64,000 nt of DNA, from contig NZ_KQ955208.1 of the NCBI RefSeq assembly GCF_001546115.1, forward strand, positions 1,950,321-2,014,320. The letters run 5' to 3'. Positions 19,165 through 29,712 of this stretch are shown here, one piece after another (within the stretch, counting starts at the first letter, position 1; every line of letters starts with the position of its first letter). A program made the position numbers and the translations under genes. Source of the stretch: Paracoccus aminovorans. Its GTDB lineage: Bacteria > Pseudomonadota > Alphaproteobacteria > Rhodobacterales > Rhodobacteraceae. The notes under the pieces were generated by a model. That model had not been told where the DNA came from and did no database searches. It saw nothing but the letters and a program-made list of their open reading frames with translations.

Positions 19165-20439
19165 ATGACCAAGACCATCCGCCCCACCTTTCTGAAAGGC
19201 GCGCTGCTGGCCAGCACGCTGCTGGGCGGCACCGCCTGGGCCCAGGATGTGACGCTGACCGTCGAAAGCTGGCGCAACGACGACCTGTCGATCTGGCAGG
19301 AAAAGATCATCCCTGCCTTCGAGGCCGCGAACCCCGGCATCAAGATCGATTTCGCGCCCTCGGCGCCGGCCGAATACAATGCGGTGCTGAACTCCAAGCT
19401 GGATGCCGGCTCGGCGGGCGACCTGATCACCTGCCGGCCCTTCGATGCCTCGCTGGAGCTGTTCAACAAGGGCAAACTCGCCGATCTGAGCGGGCTCGCG
19501 GGCATGGCGAATTTCTCGGACGTGGCGAAATCGGCCTGGCAGACCGACGACGCGGCCAAGACCTTCTGCGTGCCGATGGCCTCGGTCATCCACGGCTTCA
19601 TCTACAACAAGACCGCCTTCGACGAACTGGGCCTGACCCCGCCCAAGACCGAGGCCGAGTTCTTTGCCGTGCTGGAGAAGGTCAAGGCCGATGGCACCTA
19701 TATCCCGATGGCGATGGGCACCACCGACCAGTGGGAAGCCGCCACCATGGGCTATCAGAACATCGGCCCGAACTACTGGAAGGGCGAGGAGGGCCGCAAG
19801 GCGCTGATCGCCGGCACCTCGAGCCTGACCGATGAGCCTTGGGTGGCGCCCTTCCGCCAGCTGGCGAAATGGAAGGACTACCTGGGCGACGGGTTCGAGG
19901 CCCAGACCTATCCCGACAGCCAGAACCTGTTCACCCTGGGCCGCGCCGCGATCTATCCGGCCGGGTCCTGGGAGATCGGCGTCTTCGGCCCGCAGATCGG
20001 CGGCGCCTTCGAGATGGGCGCCTTTCCGCCCCCGGTCCCGGCCGAGGGCGACACATGCTATATCAGCGACCATACCGATATCGCCCTGGGCATGAACGCG
20101 GCGACCAAGCACCCGGAAGAGGCGAAGAAATTCCTGGAATGGGTGGCCTCGTCGGAATTCGCCACGCTTTACGCCAATGCGCTGCCGGGCTTCTTCTCGC
20201 TGAACGCGGCGCCGGTCGAGATGGCCGATCCGCTGGCCAAGGAATTCGTTTCCTGGCGCGAGAGCTGCGAGCCCACCATCCGCTCGACCTACCAGATCCT
20301 GTCGCGCGGCACGCCGAACCTGGAGAACGAGACCTGGACCGCCTCGGCCAATGTCATCAATGGCAGCGAGACGCCGGAAGCCGCCGCCGAGCGGCTGCAG
20401 AAGGGCCTGGCGAGCTGGTACGCGCCGCAGCAGAAGTGA
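19165..20439 (+). CDS. ABC sugar importer, substrate-binding protein (family 1)
   Basis: A 424-residue periplasmic binding protein with a signal peptide (1-26, cut at AWA-QD). VTLTVESWRNDDLSIWQEKI and IIPAFEAANPGIKIDF are the usual opening of COG1653 sugar binders. The ligand is probably an amino sugar or a small glycan of one, judged from the co-regulated catabolic genes. GGGAGAGAG lies ahead of the ATG. Four hairpins follow the gene, as is common between a highly expressed binding protein and its permeases. Confidence 0.88.
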   Translation: MTKTIRPTFLKGALLASTLLGGTAWAQDVTLTVESWRNDDLSIWQEKIIPAFEAANPGIKIDFAPSAPAEYNAVLNSKLDAGSAGDLITCRPFDASLELFNKGKLADLSGLAGMANFSDVAKSAWQTDDAAKTFCVPMASVIHGFIYNKTAFDELGLTPPKTEAEFFAVLEKVKADGTYIPMAMGTTDQWEAATMGYQNIGPNYWKGEEGRKALIAGTSSLTDEPWVAPFRQLAKWKDYLGDGFEAQTYPDSQNLFTLGRAAIYPAGSWEIGVFGPQIGGAFEMGAFPPPVPAEGDTCYISDHTDIALGMNAATKHPEEAKKFLEWVASSEFATLYANALPGFFSLNAAPVEMADPLAKEFVSWRESCEPTIRSTYQILSRGTPNLENETWTASANVINGSETPEAAAERLQKGLASWYAPQQK

Positions 20440-20445
20440 TGCCTT

Positions 20446-20564
20446 GGGCCTGACGGCCCGGGGACTGTGGCCGGGCCTGGCGGCCCGACGCGAGATGGTT
20501 GCCGGGCCTGGCGGCCCGGCGCTAGCGGGGGGCTTTCCGCCCCCCGCACCCCCCGAGGGTATTT
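20446..20564 (+). repeat. Triple GGGCCTGRCGGCCC hairpin plus GC-palindrome element
   Basis: Three near-identical hairpins (20446-20459, 20472-20487, 20501-20520) share the loop TGRC and stems of 5-8 bp. They are followed by GGGGGGC-N5-GCCCCCC (20527-20545) and a GGGTATTT tail (20557-20564). The last part belongs to a dispersed family also seen at 43420 and 58465. The array lies between the binding-protein gene and the first permease gene and would protect or attenuate the mRNA. Confidence 0.75.
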
Positions 20565-20588
20565 TTCAACGGAGAAGAGGAGGGTGCC

Positions 20589-21506
20589 ATGGCACAGCGG
20601 CGCGCATTCCGCTGGCATATCGCGGTGTTTCTTGCGCCCGCGGTGCTGGTCTATACCGCCATCATGATCGTGCCGCTGTTCGGGACGCTGAACCTGTCGC
20701 TGTTCAATGTCGTCGAGGGGCAGCGGGTCTTCGTCGGGCTGCAGAACTTCGCCACCCTGCTGGGCGATCCGCGCTGGTCGGCGAGTTTCTGGAACGCGCT
20801 GGGCAACAATGCCTGGTTCTTCCTGGTGCACATGCTGGTGCAGAACCCGGTCGGCGTGGCGCTGGCGGCGCTGCTGAGCTCGCCGCGGCTGCGCGGCGCG
20901 GCCTTCTATCGCACCGCGATCTTCATCCCGACCATCCTGAGCTTCGTCATCGTCGGCTTCGTCTGGAAGCTGATCCTGTCGCCGATCTGGGGCATCGCCC
21001 CCGGCATGCTGGATGCCGTCGGGCTGAAGGCGCTGTTCGCGCCCTGGCTGGGCCGCGAGGGCACGGCGCTGACCACGCTGGCGCTGATCTCGGTCTGGCA
21101 ATTCGTCGGCATCCCGATGATGCTGATCTATGCCGCGCTGCTGACGATCCCCGACGAGGTGATCGAGGCGGCCGAGATCGACGGCGTCACCGGCTGGGCG
21201 CAGTTCTGGAAGATCAAGCTGCCGCTGATCCTGCCCTCGATCGGCATCATCTCGATCCTGACCTTTGTCGGCAACTTCAATGCGTTCGATCTGATCTATG
21301 TGACGCAGGGGGCCTTGGCGGGGCCGAATTTCTCGACCGATATCCTGGGGACGTTCCTCTATCGGACCTTCTTCGGCTTCCAGCTGCAGATCGGCGATCC
21401 GCATATGGGCGCGACCATCGCCACCGCCATGTTCGCCATCATCCTGCTGGGCGTCTGCTTCTATCTCTTCGCCATCCAGCGCCGCATGCGCCGCTATCAG
21501 TTCTGA
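20589..21506 (+). CDS. ABC sugar importer, permease 1 (MalF type)
   Basis: A 305-residue inner-membrane protein with six predicted helices. The EAA loop for ATPase docking is EAAEIDGVTGWAQFWKIKLP (about 193-212). A [12 protein letters not shown] site precedes ATG 20589. It sits after the hairpin array and 10 bases before the second permease gene. It forms the heterodimeric channel with the next gene product. Confidence 0.92.
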   Translation: MAQRRAFRWHIAVFLAPAVLVYTAIMIVPLFGTLNLSLFNVVEGQRVFVGLQNFATLLGDPRWSASFWNALGNNAWFFLVHMLVQNPVGVALAALLSSPRLRGAAFYRTAIFIPTILSFVIVGFVWKLILSPIWGIAPGMLDAVGLKALFAPWLGREGTALTTLALISVWQFVGIPMMLIYAALLTIPDEVIEAAEIDGVTGWAQFWKIKLPLILPSIGIISILTFVGNFNAFDLIYVTQGALAGPNFSTDILGTFLYRTFFGFQLQIGDPHMGATIATAMFAIILLGVCFYLFAIQRRMRRYQF

Positions 21507-21516
21507 GGGCAAGACC

Positions 21517-22356
21517 ATGAGTGACGCACGCCATTCCACCGCCCGCAGCATCGCCGCCCATGCCGTGCTGCTGACCTATACCGCCATCGCGCTGTTCCCG
21601 GTCTTTGTCATCGTCGTCAACAGCTTCAAGAACCGCCGGGCGATATTCGCCGATCCGCTGGCGCTGCCCTCGGGCGACAGCTTCGACCTGGTCGGCTACC
21701 GGACCGTGCTGGCGCAGGGGGATTTCCTGCTCTATTTCCAGAACTCGCTGATCGTCACCGTGGCGAGCCTGTTCTTCGTGCTGCTGTTCGGCGCCATGGC
21801 GGCCTTTGCGCTGTCGGAATACCGCTTTCGCGGCAATATGCTGATGGGGCTTTACCTGGCGCTGGGGATCATGATCCCGATCCGGCTGGGCACGGTCGCC
21901 ATCCTGCAGCTGATGGTTGCCTCGGGGCTGGTCAACACGCTGGCGGCGCTGGTGCTGGTCTATACCGCGCAGGGGCTGCCGCTGGCGGTGTTCATCCTGT
22001 CCGAGTTCATGCGCGGCGTCTCGGACGACCTGAAGAACGCCGGGCGCATCGACGGGCTGTCGGAATACACCATCTTCTTCCGCCTGGTGCTGCCGCTGGT
22101 GCGGCCGGCCATGGCCACCGTCGCCGTCTTCACCATGATCCCGATCTGGAACGACCTGTGGTTCCCGCTGATCCTGGCACCCAGCGAGGCGACCAAGACC
22201 ATCACCCTGGGCAGCCAGGCCTTCATCGGCCAGTTCGTCACCAACTGGAACGCGGTGCTGGCGGCGCTGAGCCTCGCCATCCTGCCGGTGCTGGTGCTCT
22301 ACCTGGTGTTCTCGCGCCAATTGATCCGCGGCATCACCGCCGGCGCCGTGAAATGA
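21517..22356 (+). CDS. ABC sugar importer, permease 2 (MalG type)
   Basis: A 279-residue inner-membrane permease with six helices. The EAA-type loop reads [20 protein letters not shown], where Ala-Gly-Arg-Ile-Asp-Gly is the consensus core. GAGGG lies ahead of the ATG. It pairs with the previous permease; the ATPase gene follows 31 bases downstream. Confidence 0.92.
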   Translation: MSDARHSTARSIAAHAVLLTYTAIALFPVFVIVVNSFKNRRAIFADPLALPSGDSFDLVGYRTVLAQGDFLLYFQNSLIVTVASLFFVLLFGAMAAFALSEYRFRGNMLMGLYLALGIMIPIRLGTVAILQLMVASGLVNTLAALVLVYTAQGLPLAVFILSEFMRGVSDDLKNAGRIDGLSEYTIFFRLVLPLVRPAMATVAVFTMIPIWNDLWFPLILAPSEATKTITLGSQAFIGQFVTNWNAVLAALSLAILPVLVLYLVFSRQLIRGITAGAVK

Positions 22357-22387
22357 CCCTTTCCGCCATGAACAAGGAGCGAACCCC

Positions 22388-23376
<989 letters not shown>

Positions 23377-23380
<4 letters not shown>

Positions 23381-24276
23381 ATCACCAGCACGCCGGAATG
23401 CTTGGCCTTGTGCGGCGGCTCGACATGGATGGTGATCATCGCATCCGGCAGCTTGGCCTTCAGCGCCTGCTCGATGCGGTCGCAGATCGCATGGGCGGCT
23501 TCGACCGTGGTCTGGCCGTCGACGACCAGATGGAAGTCGATGAAGGTGCGCGGGCCGGCGTGGCGGGTGCGCAGGTCATGCGCCTCGATCGCGCCGATCG
23601 CCGCGTCCGAGATGGTGGCGCGGATCGTGGCCAGCGTCTCTTCGGACACCGCCTCGTCCATCAACCCGGACAGCGAGCGGCCCATGACCTTCCAGCCCGA
23701 CCACAGGATGTTCAGCGCCACCAGCGCCGCCAGGCCTGGATCGAGCACCGCCCAGCCGGTCGCCACCGCCGCCGCCACCCCGACCACCACACCGGCCGAG
23801 GAGATCACGTCGGTCAGCAGGTGATGCCCGTCCGCCACCAGCGCCGGCGAGCGCAGCTTGCGCCCGCGCGAGATCAGCACCCAGCACCACCAGGCATTGA
23901 CCACCGAGGCGGCGATGTTGATCGCCAGCCCCAGGGCCGGCGCGTCCAGCAGACGCGGGTTCTGGAGGCCGTGCCAGGCCTCGCGCAGGATCAGCAGGGC
24001 GGCGGTGATGATCATCGCCCCCTCCAGCACGGCGCTGAAGAACTCGGCCTTGTGGTGGCCATAGGGGTGGTCCTTGTCGGCGGGTTTCTGCGCGATGCGG
24101 ATGGCGATCAGCGCCGCCACCGCCGTGGCCACGTTCACCGTGCTTTCCAGCGCGTCCGACAGCAGCGCGACCGAGCCGGTCAGCCACCAGGCCAGTGCCT
24201 TGAGCCCCAGCACCAGGACGCCGACGAGGATGCTGCCCAGCGCAATGCGCTCGGTGGGCGAGAAGCGGGCTGACAT
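23377..24276 (-). CDS. Cation diffusion facilitator (CDF) metal exporter
   Basis: A 299-residue inner-membrane antiporter exporting divalent metal (Zn, Fe, Mn or Co). It has six helices; metal-site motifs are [12 protein letters not shown] (helix 2, Asp) and [15 protein letters not shown] (helix 5, HxxxD-like). [13 protein letters not shown] and a cytoplasmic ferredoxin-like C-terminal domain with [12 protein letters not shown] complete the family pattern. The start is ATG 24276, with AAGGA 9 bases ahead; a longer frame to 24414 runs through AT-rich promoter DNA and is rejected. The metal cannot be assigned. Repeated GCAAG/CTTGC motifs upstream (24365-24410) may be a metal-regulator site. Confidence 0.9.
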
Positions 24277-24459
24277 GGCGGGCGTCCTTTTCCGAATCCG
24301 GCGCTCGGGGGCTTTTAGCCAGCCGAGGCCCCATGTCAAACCCTGTATCGGCCTCGCCATGCGAATGAGACGCAAGTGTAAATAATTGTTCTTGCTTATC
24401 TTATTCTTGCGCAAAACGCCGGGGCACGCAGAAATGTCCGCCCCGCGCCTGCCCGCCCG

Positions 24460-24723
24460 TCAGACGACGCGCGCCAAGCCTGCCATGATCGCCGCCGCCA
24501 CCACCCCGAAGATCAGCGAGGCCAGCAGCCAGTTGCGCCAGAGCGGGCGATGTGGCCCGATCAGGTCGGTCTGCGGGTCCTTTTTCAGGCGGCCCTCGGC
24601 AAAGCGGGCCTTGCGCGTCTCGAAGGTCTTGCGGGCCATGGGCGTCTTGAACATCAGGGCAAAGGCCGGCCCCGCGAACAGCGCGATCAGCAGCACGAAG
24701 GCTGCGGCCATCCCGCCGTTCAT
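24460..24723 (-). CDS. Small two-TM membrane protein
   Basis: An 87-residue protein with hydrophobic segments at about 5-23 and 65-82, flanking a basic cytoplasmic loop rich in Lys and Arg (TPMARKTFETRKARFAEGRL). ATG 24723 overlaps the stop of the lipoprotein gene upstream (ATGA), so the pair is co-translated. I recognise no family. The position and length are typical of conserved small Rhodobacteraceae proteins. Function unknown. Confidence 0.65.
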   Translation of the reverse strand: MNGGMAAAFVLLIALFAGPAFALMFKTPMARKTFETRKARFAEGRLKKDPQTDLIGPHRPLWRNWLLASLIFGVVAAAIMAGLARVV

Positions 24724-25073
24724 TGCGCCACCATCTTGAAGTCCTGCGTCACGCCATTGGCGGTGATGCTGAAGCTGCCATCGGTGCCGACGGCTTTTTC
24801 CTCGGCGCAAAGCGGCTCGGCGGCGCCGTCCTCATGCAGGCACAGCTTGCCGTCCCGGCGCGACCATTTGCCTTGCGCGACGGGCTTCGGCACATTGTCC
24901 TGCATGTCGACATAGGTGCCGTCCTTGTTGAAGACCGCGCGATGCGCGATGCCATTGCTGGTCGTCGCATAGATGCCGGGCTTCATCGGCCCTTCGGCCT
25001 GTTCGTCGCGGCAGCCGCCCAGCAGGGCCAGCGCCAGCAGCGGGGCGCAGATCGGCAGGAATGTGCGGGTCAT
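24720..25073 (-). CDS. Small lipoprotein
   Basis: A 117-residue protein with a lipoprotein signal peptide (lipobox LLGGC, Cys21) and a small mature domain with two cysteines (KLCLHEDG, EPLCAEE). The mature part resembles small extracytoplasmic META/lysozyme-inhibitor-like beta barrels only in length and style; no assignment is made. It is coupled to the 87-residue membrane protein. Confidence 0.7.
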   Translation of the reverse strand: MTRTFLPICAPLLALALLGGCRDEQAEGPMKPGIYATTSNGIAHRAVFNKDGTYVDMQDNVPKPVAQGKWSRRDGKLCLHEDGAAEPLCAEEKAVGTDGSFSITANGVTQDFKMVAQ

Positions 25074-25120
25074 CGGGGAAAATCCTTGGTCAATGGAACG
25101 GGCCTAGACAGCCACAAGGA

Positions 25121-25145
25121 AACGGGGGCCGCAAGGGCCCCCGTT
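25121..25145 (-). terminator. gltB terminator
   Basis: AACGGGGGCC/GGCCCCCGTT, a 10-bp stem with a five-base loop, 20 bases past the gltB stop. On the minus strand it is followed by TCCTT rather than a full T-run. Confidence 0.7.
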
Positions 25146-25165
25146 CGCATTCCGATCCGGCGCGG

Positions 25166-28100
25166 CTACTCGGCCGGCACCGCCGCCAGGTCCTCGACAT
25201 CTGCGATAGGATGCTTCAGATGCGGCAGCATCTCGCGCGGGCAGACCTGCAGGAAGTTCGGCTTTTCTTCCTCCCAGTTCTGCAGGATGTCCTCGGCCCG
25301 GCGCGAGCGGGTCTCGCGCGCATGACGCTCGATCAGGCCCTTCAGCTCGGCTTCCCAATGCGCCTGCGTCACCGGGCACAGGATCAGCGTCTCGGCGTTG
25401 ACATAGTCGCGCGCCAGCCCCTCGGGGTCATAGAGATAGGCCATGCCCCCGGTCATGCCGGCGCCGAAATTGGCGCCGATCCGGCCCAGGATCACCGCGA
25501 CCCCGCCGGTCATGTATTCGCAGCCGTTGGACCCGCAGCCCTCGATCACCACCTTGGCGCCGGAATTCCGGACCGCGAAGCGCTCGCCCGCGCGGCCGGC
25601 CGCGAACAGATAGCCGTCGGTCGCGCCGTAAAGCACGGTATTGCCGATGATGGTGTTCTCGGCCGCGACCAGCGGGCTCGACATCGGCGGGCGCACGGTG
25701 ATGGTGCCGCCCGACAGCCCCTTGCCGACATAGTCGTTGGCATCGCCCGAGACCTCGATCTTCAGCCCCGGCGCGGCGAATGCGCCCAGCGACTGGCCCG
25801 CGCTGCCGGTCAGCCGCACCGTCAGATGGTCGGGCTGCAGGTTGTTGCGCATGCCGAAGGTCTGCACGATCATCGACGAGGTCCGCGTGCCGATGGTGCG
25901 CAGCGTGTTCCGGACCGCATAGCTCAGCTGCATCTTCTCGCCGTCCGAGAAGAAGCGGCTGGCGTCGCGGATGATCTCGGCGTCCAGCGTGTCCGGCACG
26001 GCGTTGCGCGGCTTGGTGCGGTCATAGACGATCTTCTCGCTGCCATCGACGGTGATCAGCAGCGGGTTCAGGTCCAGGTCATCCAGCGATTTGTCGCCCC
26101 GGCTGACCTGGGTCAGCAGGTCGGCGCGGCCGATCACCTCGTCGAGCGACCGCGCGCCGATGCTGGCCAGGATCTCGCGCACCTCGGTCGCATAGAAGGT
26201 GATCAGGTTCACCACCTTGTCGGCCGAGCCGGTGAACATCGCCCGCAGCTTTTCGTCCTGGGTGCAGACGCCGACCGGGCAGGTGTTCGACTGGCACTGG
26301 CGCACCATGATGCAGCCCATGGCGATCAGCGCCGCGGTGCCGATGCCGTATTCCTCGGCCCCCATCATCGCCGCCATGACGATGTCGCGGCCGGTGCGCA
26401 AGCCGCCGTCGGTGCGCAGCGTGACGCGGTCGCGCAGGCGGTTCATCGCCAGCACCTGATGCGCCTCGGTCAGGCCCATCTCCCAGGGCAGGCCGGCGAA
26501 CTTGATCGAGGTCGCCGGGCTGGCCCCGGTGCCGCCATTGTGCCCCGAGATCAGGATCACGTCGGCCTTGGCCTTGGCCACGCCCGCCGCGATGGTGCCG
26601 ACGCCCGACGACGCCACCAGCTTCACGGTGATCTTGGCGCGCGGGTTGATCTGCTTCAGGTCATAGATCAGCTGCGCCAGGTCTTCGATCGAATAGATAT
26701 CGTGATGCGGCGGCGGCGAAATCAGCGTCACCCCCTTGGTCGAATGCCGCAGCCGGGCGATCAGGTCGGTGACCTTCATGCCCGGAAGCTGGCCACCCTC
26801 GCCGGGCTTGGCGCCCTGCGCGACCTTGATCTCCAGCTCCTCGCAGGCGTTCAGATATTCGGCGGTGACGCCGAAGCGGCCCGAGGCGACCTGCTTGATC
26901 TTGGCGCAGGGGTTGTCGCCATTCGGCAGCGGATGGCTGTGCGCCGGGTCCTCGCCGCCCTCGCCGCTGTCGGACTTGGCGCCGATGCGGTTCATGGCGA
27001 TGTTCAGCGTCATATGCGCCTCGGGCGACAGGGCGCCCAGCGACATGCCCGGCGTCACGAAGCGCTTGCGGATCGAGGTGATGCTCTCCACCTCCTCCAG
27101 CGGCACCGGCTTGCCCAGCGGCTTGATGTCCAAGAGGTCGCGCAGGTGGATCGGCGGGTTCGCCCGCATCGTCGCGGTGAACTGCTTCCACACGTCATAG
27201 GACGCCTTTTCGCAGGCGATCTGCAGCAGCTTCATGGTGTTGGCTTCCCAGGCGTGCTTCTCGCCCGAGCGACGCGCCTTGTAGAAGCCGCCCACCGGCA
27301 GCAGTTCGGTGGTGTCGGCATGGAAGCCCTTGGCGTGGATGTCCTCCAGCTTCGCCTGCAAGCCGTGCAGACCGATGCCCGAGATCCGCGACTGCATGCC
27401 GGGGAAATATTCCGCGACCATGGCGCGGGACAGCCCCACCGCCTCGAAGTTCAAGCCCCCGCGATAGGAGGACAGCACCGAGATCCCCATCTTCGCCATG
27501 ATCTTCAGCAGACCGGCGTCGATGGCATCGCGATAGTTGCGCATGTTGTCGATCAGGCTGCCCGAGAGCAGCCCGCGCTCGATCCGCTCGGCGATGGTGT
27601 CCTGCGCCAGATAGGCGTTCACCGTGGTCGCGCCGCAGCCGATCAGCACCGCGAAGTAATGCGGGTCGATGCATTCCGCCGAGCGCACGTTGACCGAGCA
27701 GAAGGTCCGCAGCCCCTTGCGGGTCAGCCAGCTGTGCACGGCGCTGGTCGCCAGGATCATCGGCAGGCCGATGCGGTCCGGGCCGACCTTCTCGTCCGAC
27801 AGCACCAGATGGCCGGCGCCGGAACGCACGGCATCCTCGGCCTCGGCGCGGATGCGGGCCAGGGCCTCGGCCATGGCCTCGGGGCCGGCGCCATCGGCGA
27901 AGGTGCAGTCGATCTGCGTCACCGCATCGCCAAACAGCTTCATCATCTCGGCGAATTCACCATTGGCGACGAAGGGGCTTTCCAGCAGCAGGATCTCGGT
28001 CTGGGCGCTGGATTCGTCCAGCACGTTCTTGAGGTTGCCGAACCGCGTCTTCAGCGACATCACCCGCGTCTCGCGCAGGCTGTCGATGGGCGGGTTGGTC

Positions 28101-29698
28101 ACCTGGCTGAAGTTTTGCCGGAAGAAATGCGACAGCGGCCGATACTGGCCCGACAGCACCGCGGGCGGCGTGTCGTCGCCCATCGAGGCCAGCGCCTCCT
28201 TGCCGTCCTCGGCCATGGGCGCCAGCATCTGCTCGATTTCCTCGACCGTATAGCCGGCGGCGATCTGGCGGCGGCGCAGTTCCTCGCCGGTAAAGGACAG
28301 TTCCTCGGGCAGGTCGCGCATCACTTCCGAAAGCTGCACCACCTTCTCGATCCACTCGCCGAAGGGCTGCGCCGAGGCGAGATAGTCCTTGATCTCGCGG
28401 TCGTGGTAGAGCTTGCCCTCGGCCATGTCGACGGCGATCATCTGGCCCGGACCCAGCGCGCCCTTTTCGCGCACCGTGGCCTCGGCGACCGGGACCATGC
28501 CGGCCTCGGACCCCGCGATCAACAGCCCGTCGCCGGTGATGACATAGCGCAGCGGCCGCAGCCCGTTGCGGTCCAGGCCGCCGCAGACCCAGCGCCCGTC
28601 GGTCATCGCCAGCGCGGCCGGCCCGTCCCAGGGCTCCATGACCGAGTTGCAATAGGCATACATGTCGGCCCAGGCCTGCGGCATGTCGGTGGTGGCCTTG
28701 GACCAGGCTTCCGGCACCAGCATGGTCTTGGTCATCGGCGCCGAGCGGCCGGAGCGCACCATGACCTCGAAGACCGCGTCCAGCGCCGCCGAATCCGAGC
28801 TGCCGCCGGGGATGATCGGCTTGATATCCTCGGCCATCTCGCCGAAGGCGCGGCTGGCCATGCGGATCTCGTGGCTGCGCATCCAGTTCGAGTTGCCCTT
28901 CAGCGTGTTGATCTCGCCGTTATGGGCCAGCATGCGGAAGGGCTGCGCCAGCCACCATTGCGGGAAGGTGTTGGTCGAATAGCGCTGGTGATAGATCGCG
29001 AAGGCCGATTCGAACCGCTCGTCCTTCAGGTCGGGATAGAATTCCGCGACCTGCTCGGCCAGCATCATGCCCTTGTAGATGATCGACCGACAGGACAGCG
29101 TGCACAGATACAGCCCGCCGATCTGCGCGGCGATGGCCGCCTTCTCGATGCGGCGGCGGATGATGTAGAGCTCGCGCTCGAACTGCTCCTGGTCGATGTC
29201 CTTTTCGCAGCGGATCAGGATCTGCTCGATCTCGGGGCGGGTGGCATTGGCCTTTTCGCCCAGGACCGAGGTGTTCACCGGCACATGCCGCCAGCCATAG
29301 ATATAGTGGCCCATGCGCAGCACTTCGGATTCGACGATGGTCCGGCAAAGCTCCTGCTGGGCGAAGTTCGTGCGCGGCAGGAAGCACTGGCCGACCGCGA
29401 TCAGCTTGTTCTGATCCGGCTCGTGCCCGGTGCGGCGCACCTGGTCGTAAAAGAACGGCACCGGGATCTGCACATGGATGCCGGCACCGTCGCCGGTCTT
29501 GCCGTCCGCGTCCACCGCGCCGCGGTGCCAGATCGCCTTCAGCGCGTTGATGCCGGCATCGACCACCTTGCGGCTGGCCTTGCCGTCCAGGTTCACCACC
29601 AGGCCGACGCCGCAAGAGGAATGCTCGTCCTCGGCACGATACAGCGAATGCTGGTCCATCCAGTCGCGGCGGGCCTGTTCCTGCTGTTCCCAGCTCAT
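25166..29698 (-). CDS. gltB: Glutamate synthase (NADPH) large subunit GltB
   Basis: A 1510-residue subunit of GOGAT, which makes two glutamates from glutamine and 2-oxoglutarate. Residues 1-28 are a short propeptide; Cys29 (EHSSCGVGLV) becomes the N-terminal nucleophile of the type II glutamine amidotransferase domain (29 to about 430). A central linker domain, the FMN-binding synthase barrel with a 3Fe-4S motif (CQSNTCPVGVC, about 1132-1142) and the C-terminal GxGxG beta-helix follow. The start ATG 29698 gives a propeptide of normal length. It lies 15 bases after the secreted-protein gene that separates it from gltD. Confidence 0.97.
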   Translation of the reverse strand: MSWEQQEQARRDWMDQHSLYRAEDEHSSCGVGLVVNLDGKASRKVVDAGINALKAIWHRGAVDADGKTGDGAGIHVQIPVPFFYDQVRRTGHEPDQNKLIAVGQCFLPRTNFAQQELCRTIVESEVLRMGHYIYGWRHVPVNTSVLGEKANATRPEIEQILIRCEKDIDQEQFERELYIIRRRIEKAAIAAQIGGLYLCTLSCRSIIYKGMMLAEQVAEFYPDLKDERFESAFAIYHQRYSTNTFPQWWLAQPFRMLAHNGEINTLKGNSNWMRSHEIRMASRAFGEMAEDIKPIIPGGSSDSAALDAVFEVMVRSGRSAPMTKTMLVPEAWSKATTDMPQAWADMYAYCNSVMEPWDGPAALAMTDGRWVCGGLDRNGLRPLRYVITGDGLLIAGSEAGMVPVAEATVREKGALGPGQMIAVDMAEGKLYHDREIKDYLASAQPFGEWIEKVVQLSEVMRDLPEELSFTGEELRRRQIAAGYTVEEIEQMLAPMAEDGKEALASMGDDTPPAVLSGQYRPLSHFFRQNFSQVTNPPIDSLRETRVMSLKTRFGNLKNVLDESSAQTEILLLESPFVANGEFAEMMKLFGDAVTQIDCTFADGAGPEAMAEALARIRAEAEDAVRSGAGHLVLSDEKVGPDRIGLPMILATSAVHSWLTRKGLRTFCSVNVRSAECIDPHYFAVLIGCGATTVNAYLAQDTIAERIERGLLSGSLIDNMRNYRDAIDAGLLKIMAKMGISVLSSYRGGLNFEAVGLSRAMVAEYFPGMQSRISGIGLHGLQAKLEDIHAKGFHADTTELLPVGGFYKARRSGEKHAWEANTMKLLQIACEKASYDVWKQFTATMRANPPIHLRDLLDIKPLGKPVPLEEVESITSIRKRFVTPGMSLGALSPEAHMTLNIAMNRIGAKSDSGEGGEDPAHSHPLPNGDNPCAKIKQVASGRFGVTAEYLNACEELEIKVAQGAKPGEGGQLPGMKVTDLIARLRHSTKGVTLISPPPHHDIYSIEDLAQLIYDLKQINPRAKITVKLVASSGVGTIAAGVAKAKADVILISGHNGGTGASPATSIKFAGLPWEMGLTEAHQVLAMNRLRDRVTLRTDGGLRTGRDIVMAAMMGAEEYGIGTAALIAMGCIMVRQCQSNTCPVGVCTQDEKLRAMFTGSADKVVNLITFYATEVREILASIGARSLDEVIGRADLLTQVSRGDKSLDDLDLNPLLITVDGSEKIVYDRTKPRNAVPDTLDAEIIRDASRFFSDGEKMQLSYAVRNTLRTIGTRTSSMIVQTFGMRNNLQPDHLTVRLTGSAGQSLGAFAAPGLKIEVSGDANDYVGKGLSGGTITVRPPMSSPLVAAENTIIGNTVLYGATDGYLFAAGRAGERFAVRNSGAKVVIEGCGSNGCEYMTGGVAVILGRIGANFGAGMTGGMAYLYDPEGLARDYVNAETLILCPVTQAHWEAELKGLIERHARETRSRRAEDILQNWEEEKPNFLQVCPREMLPHLKHPIADVEDLAAVPAE

Positions 29699-29712
29699 GT
29701 TTTCACAGTCCT

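Noticed and set aside
23381..24459. Coding frames on the plus strand across the CDF gene and its promoter
   Set aside because: They are Arg/His/Gln-rich shadows of the CDF gene; no ribosome site or family pattern.
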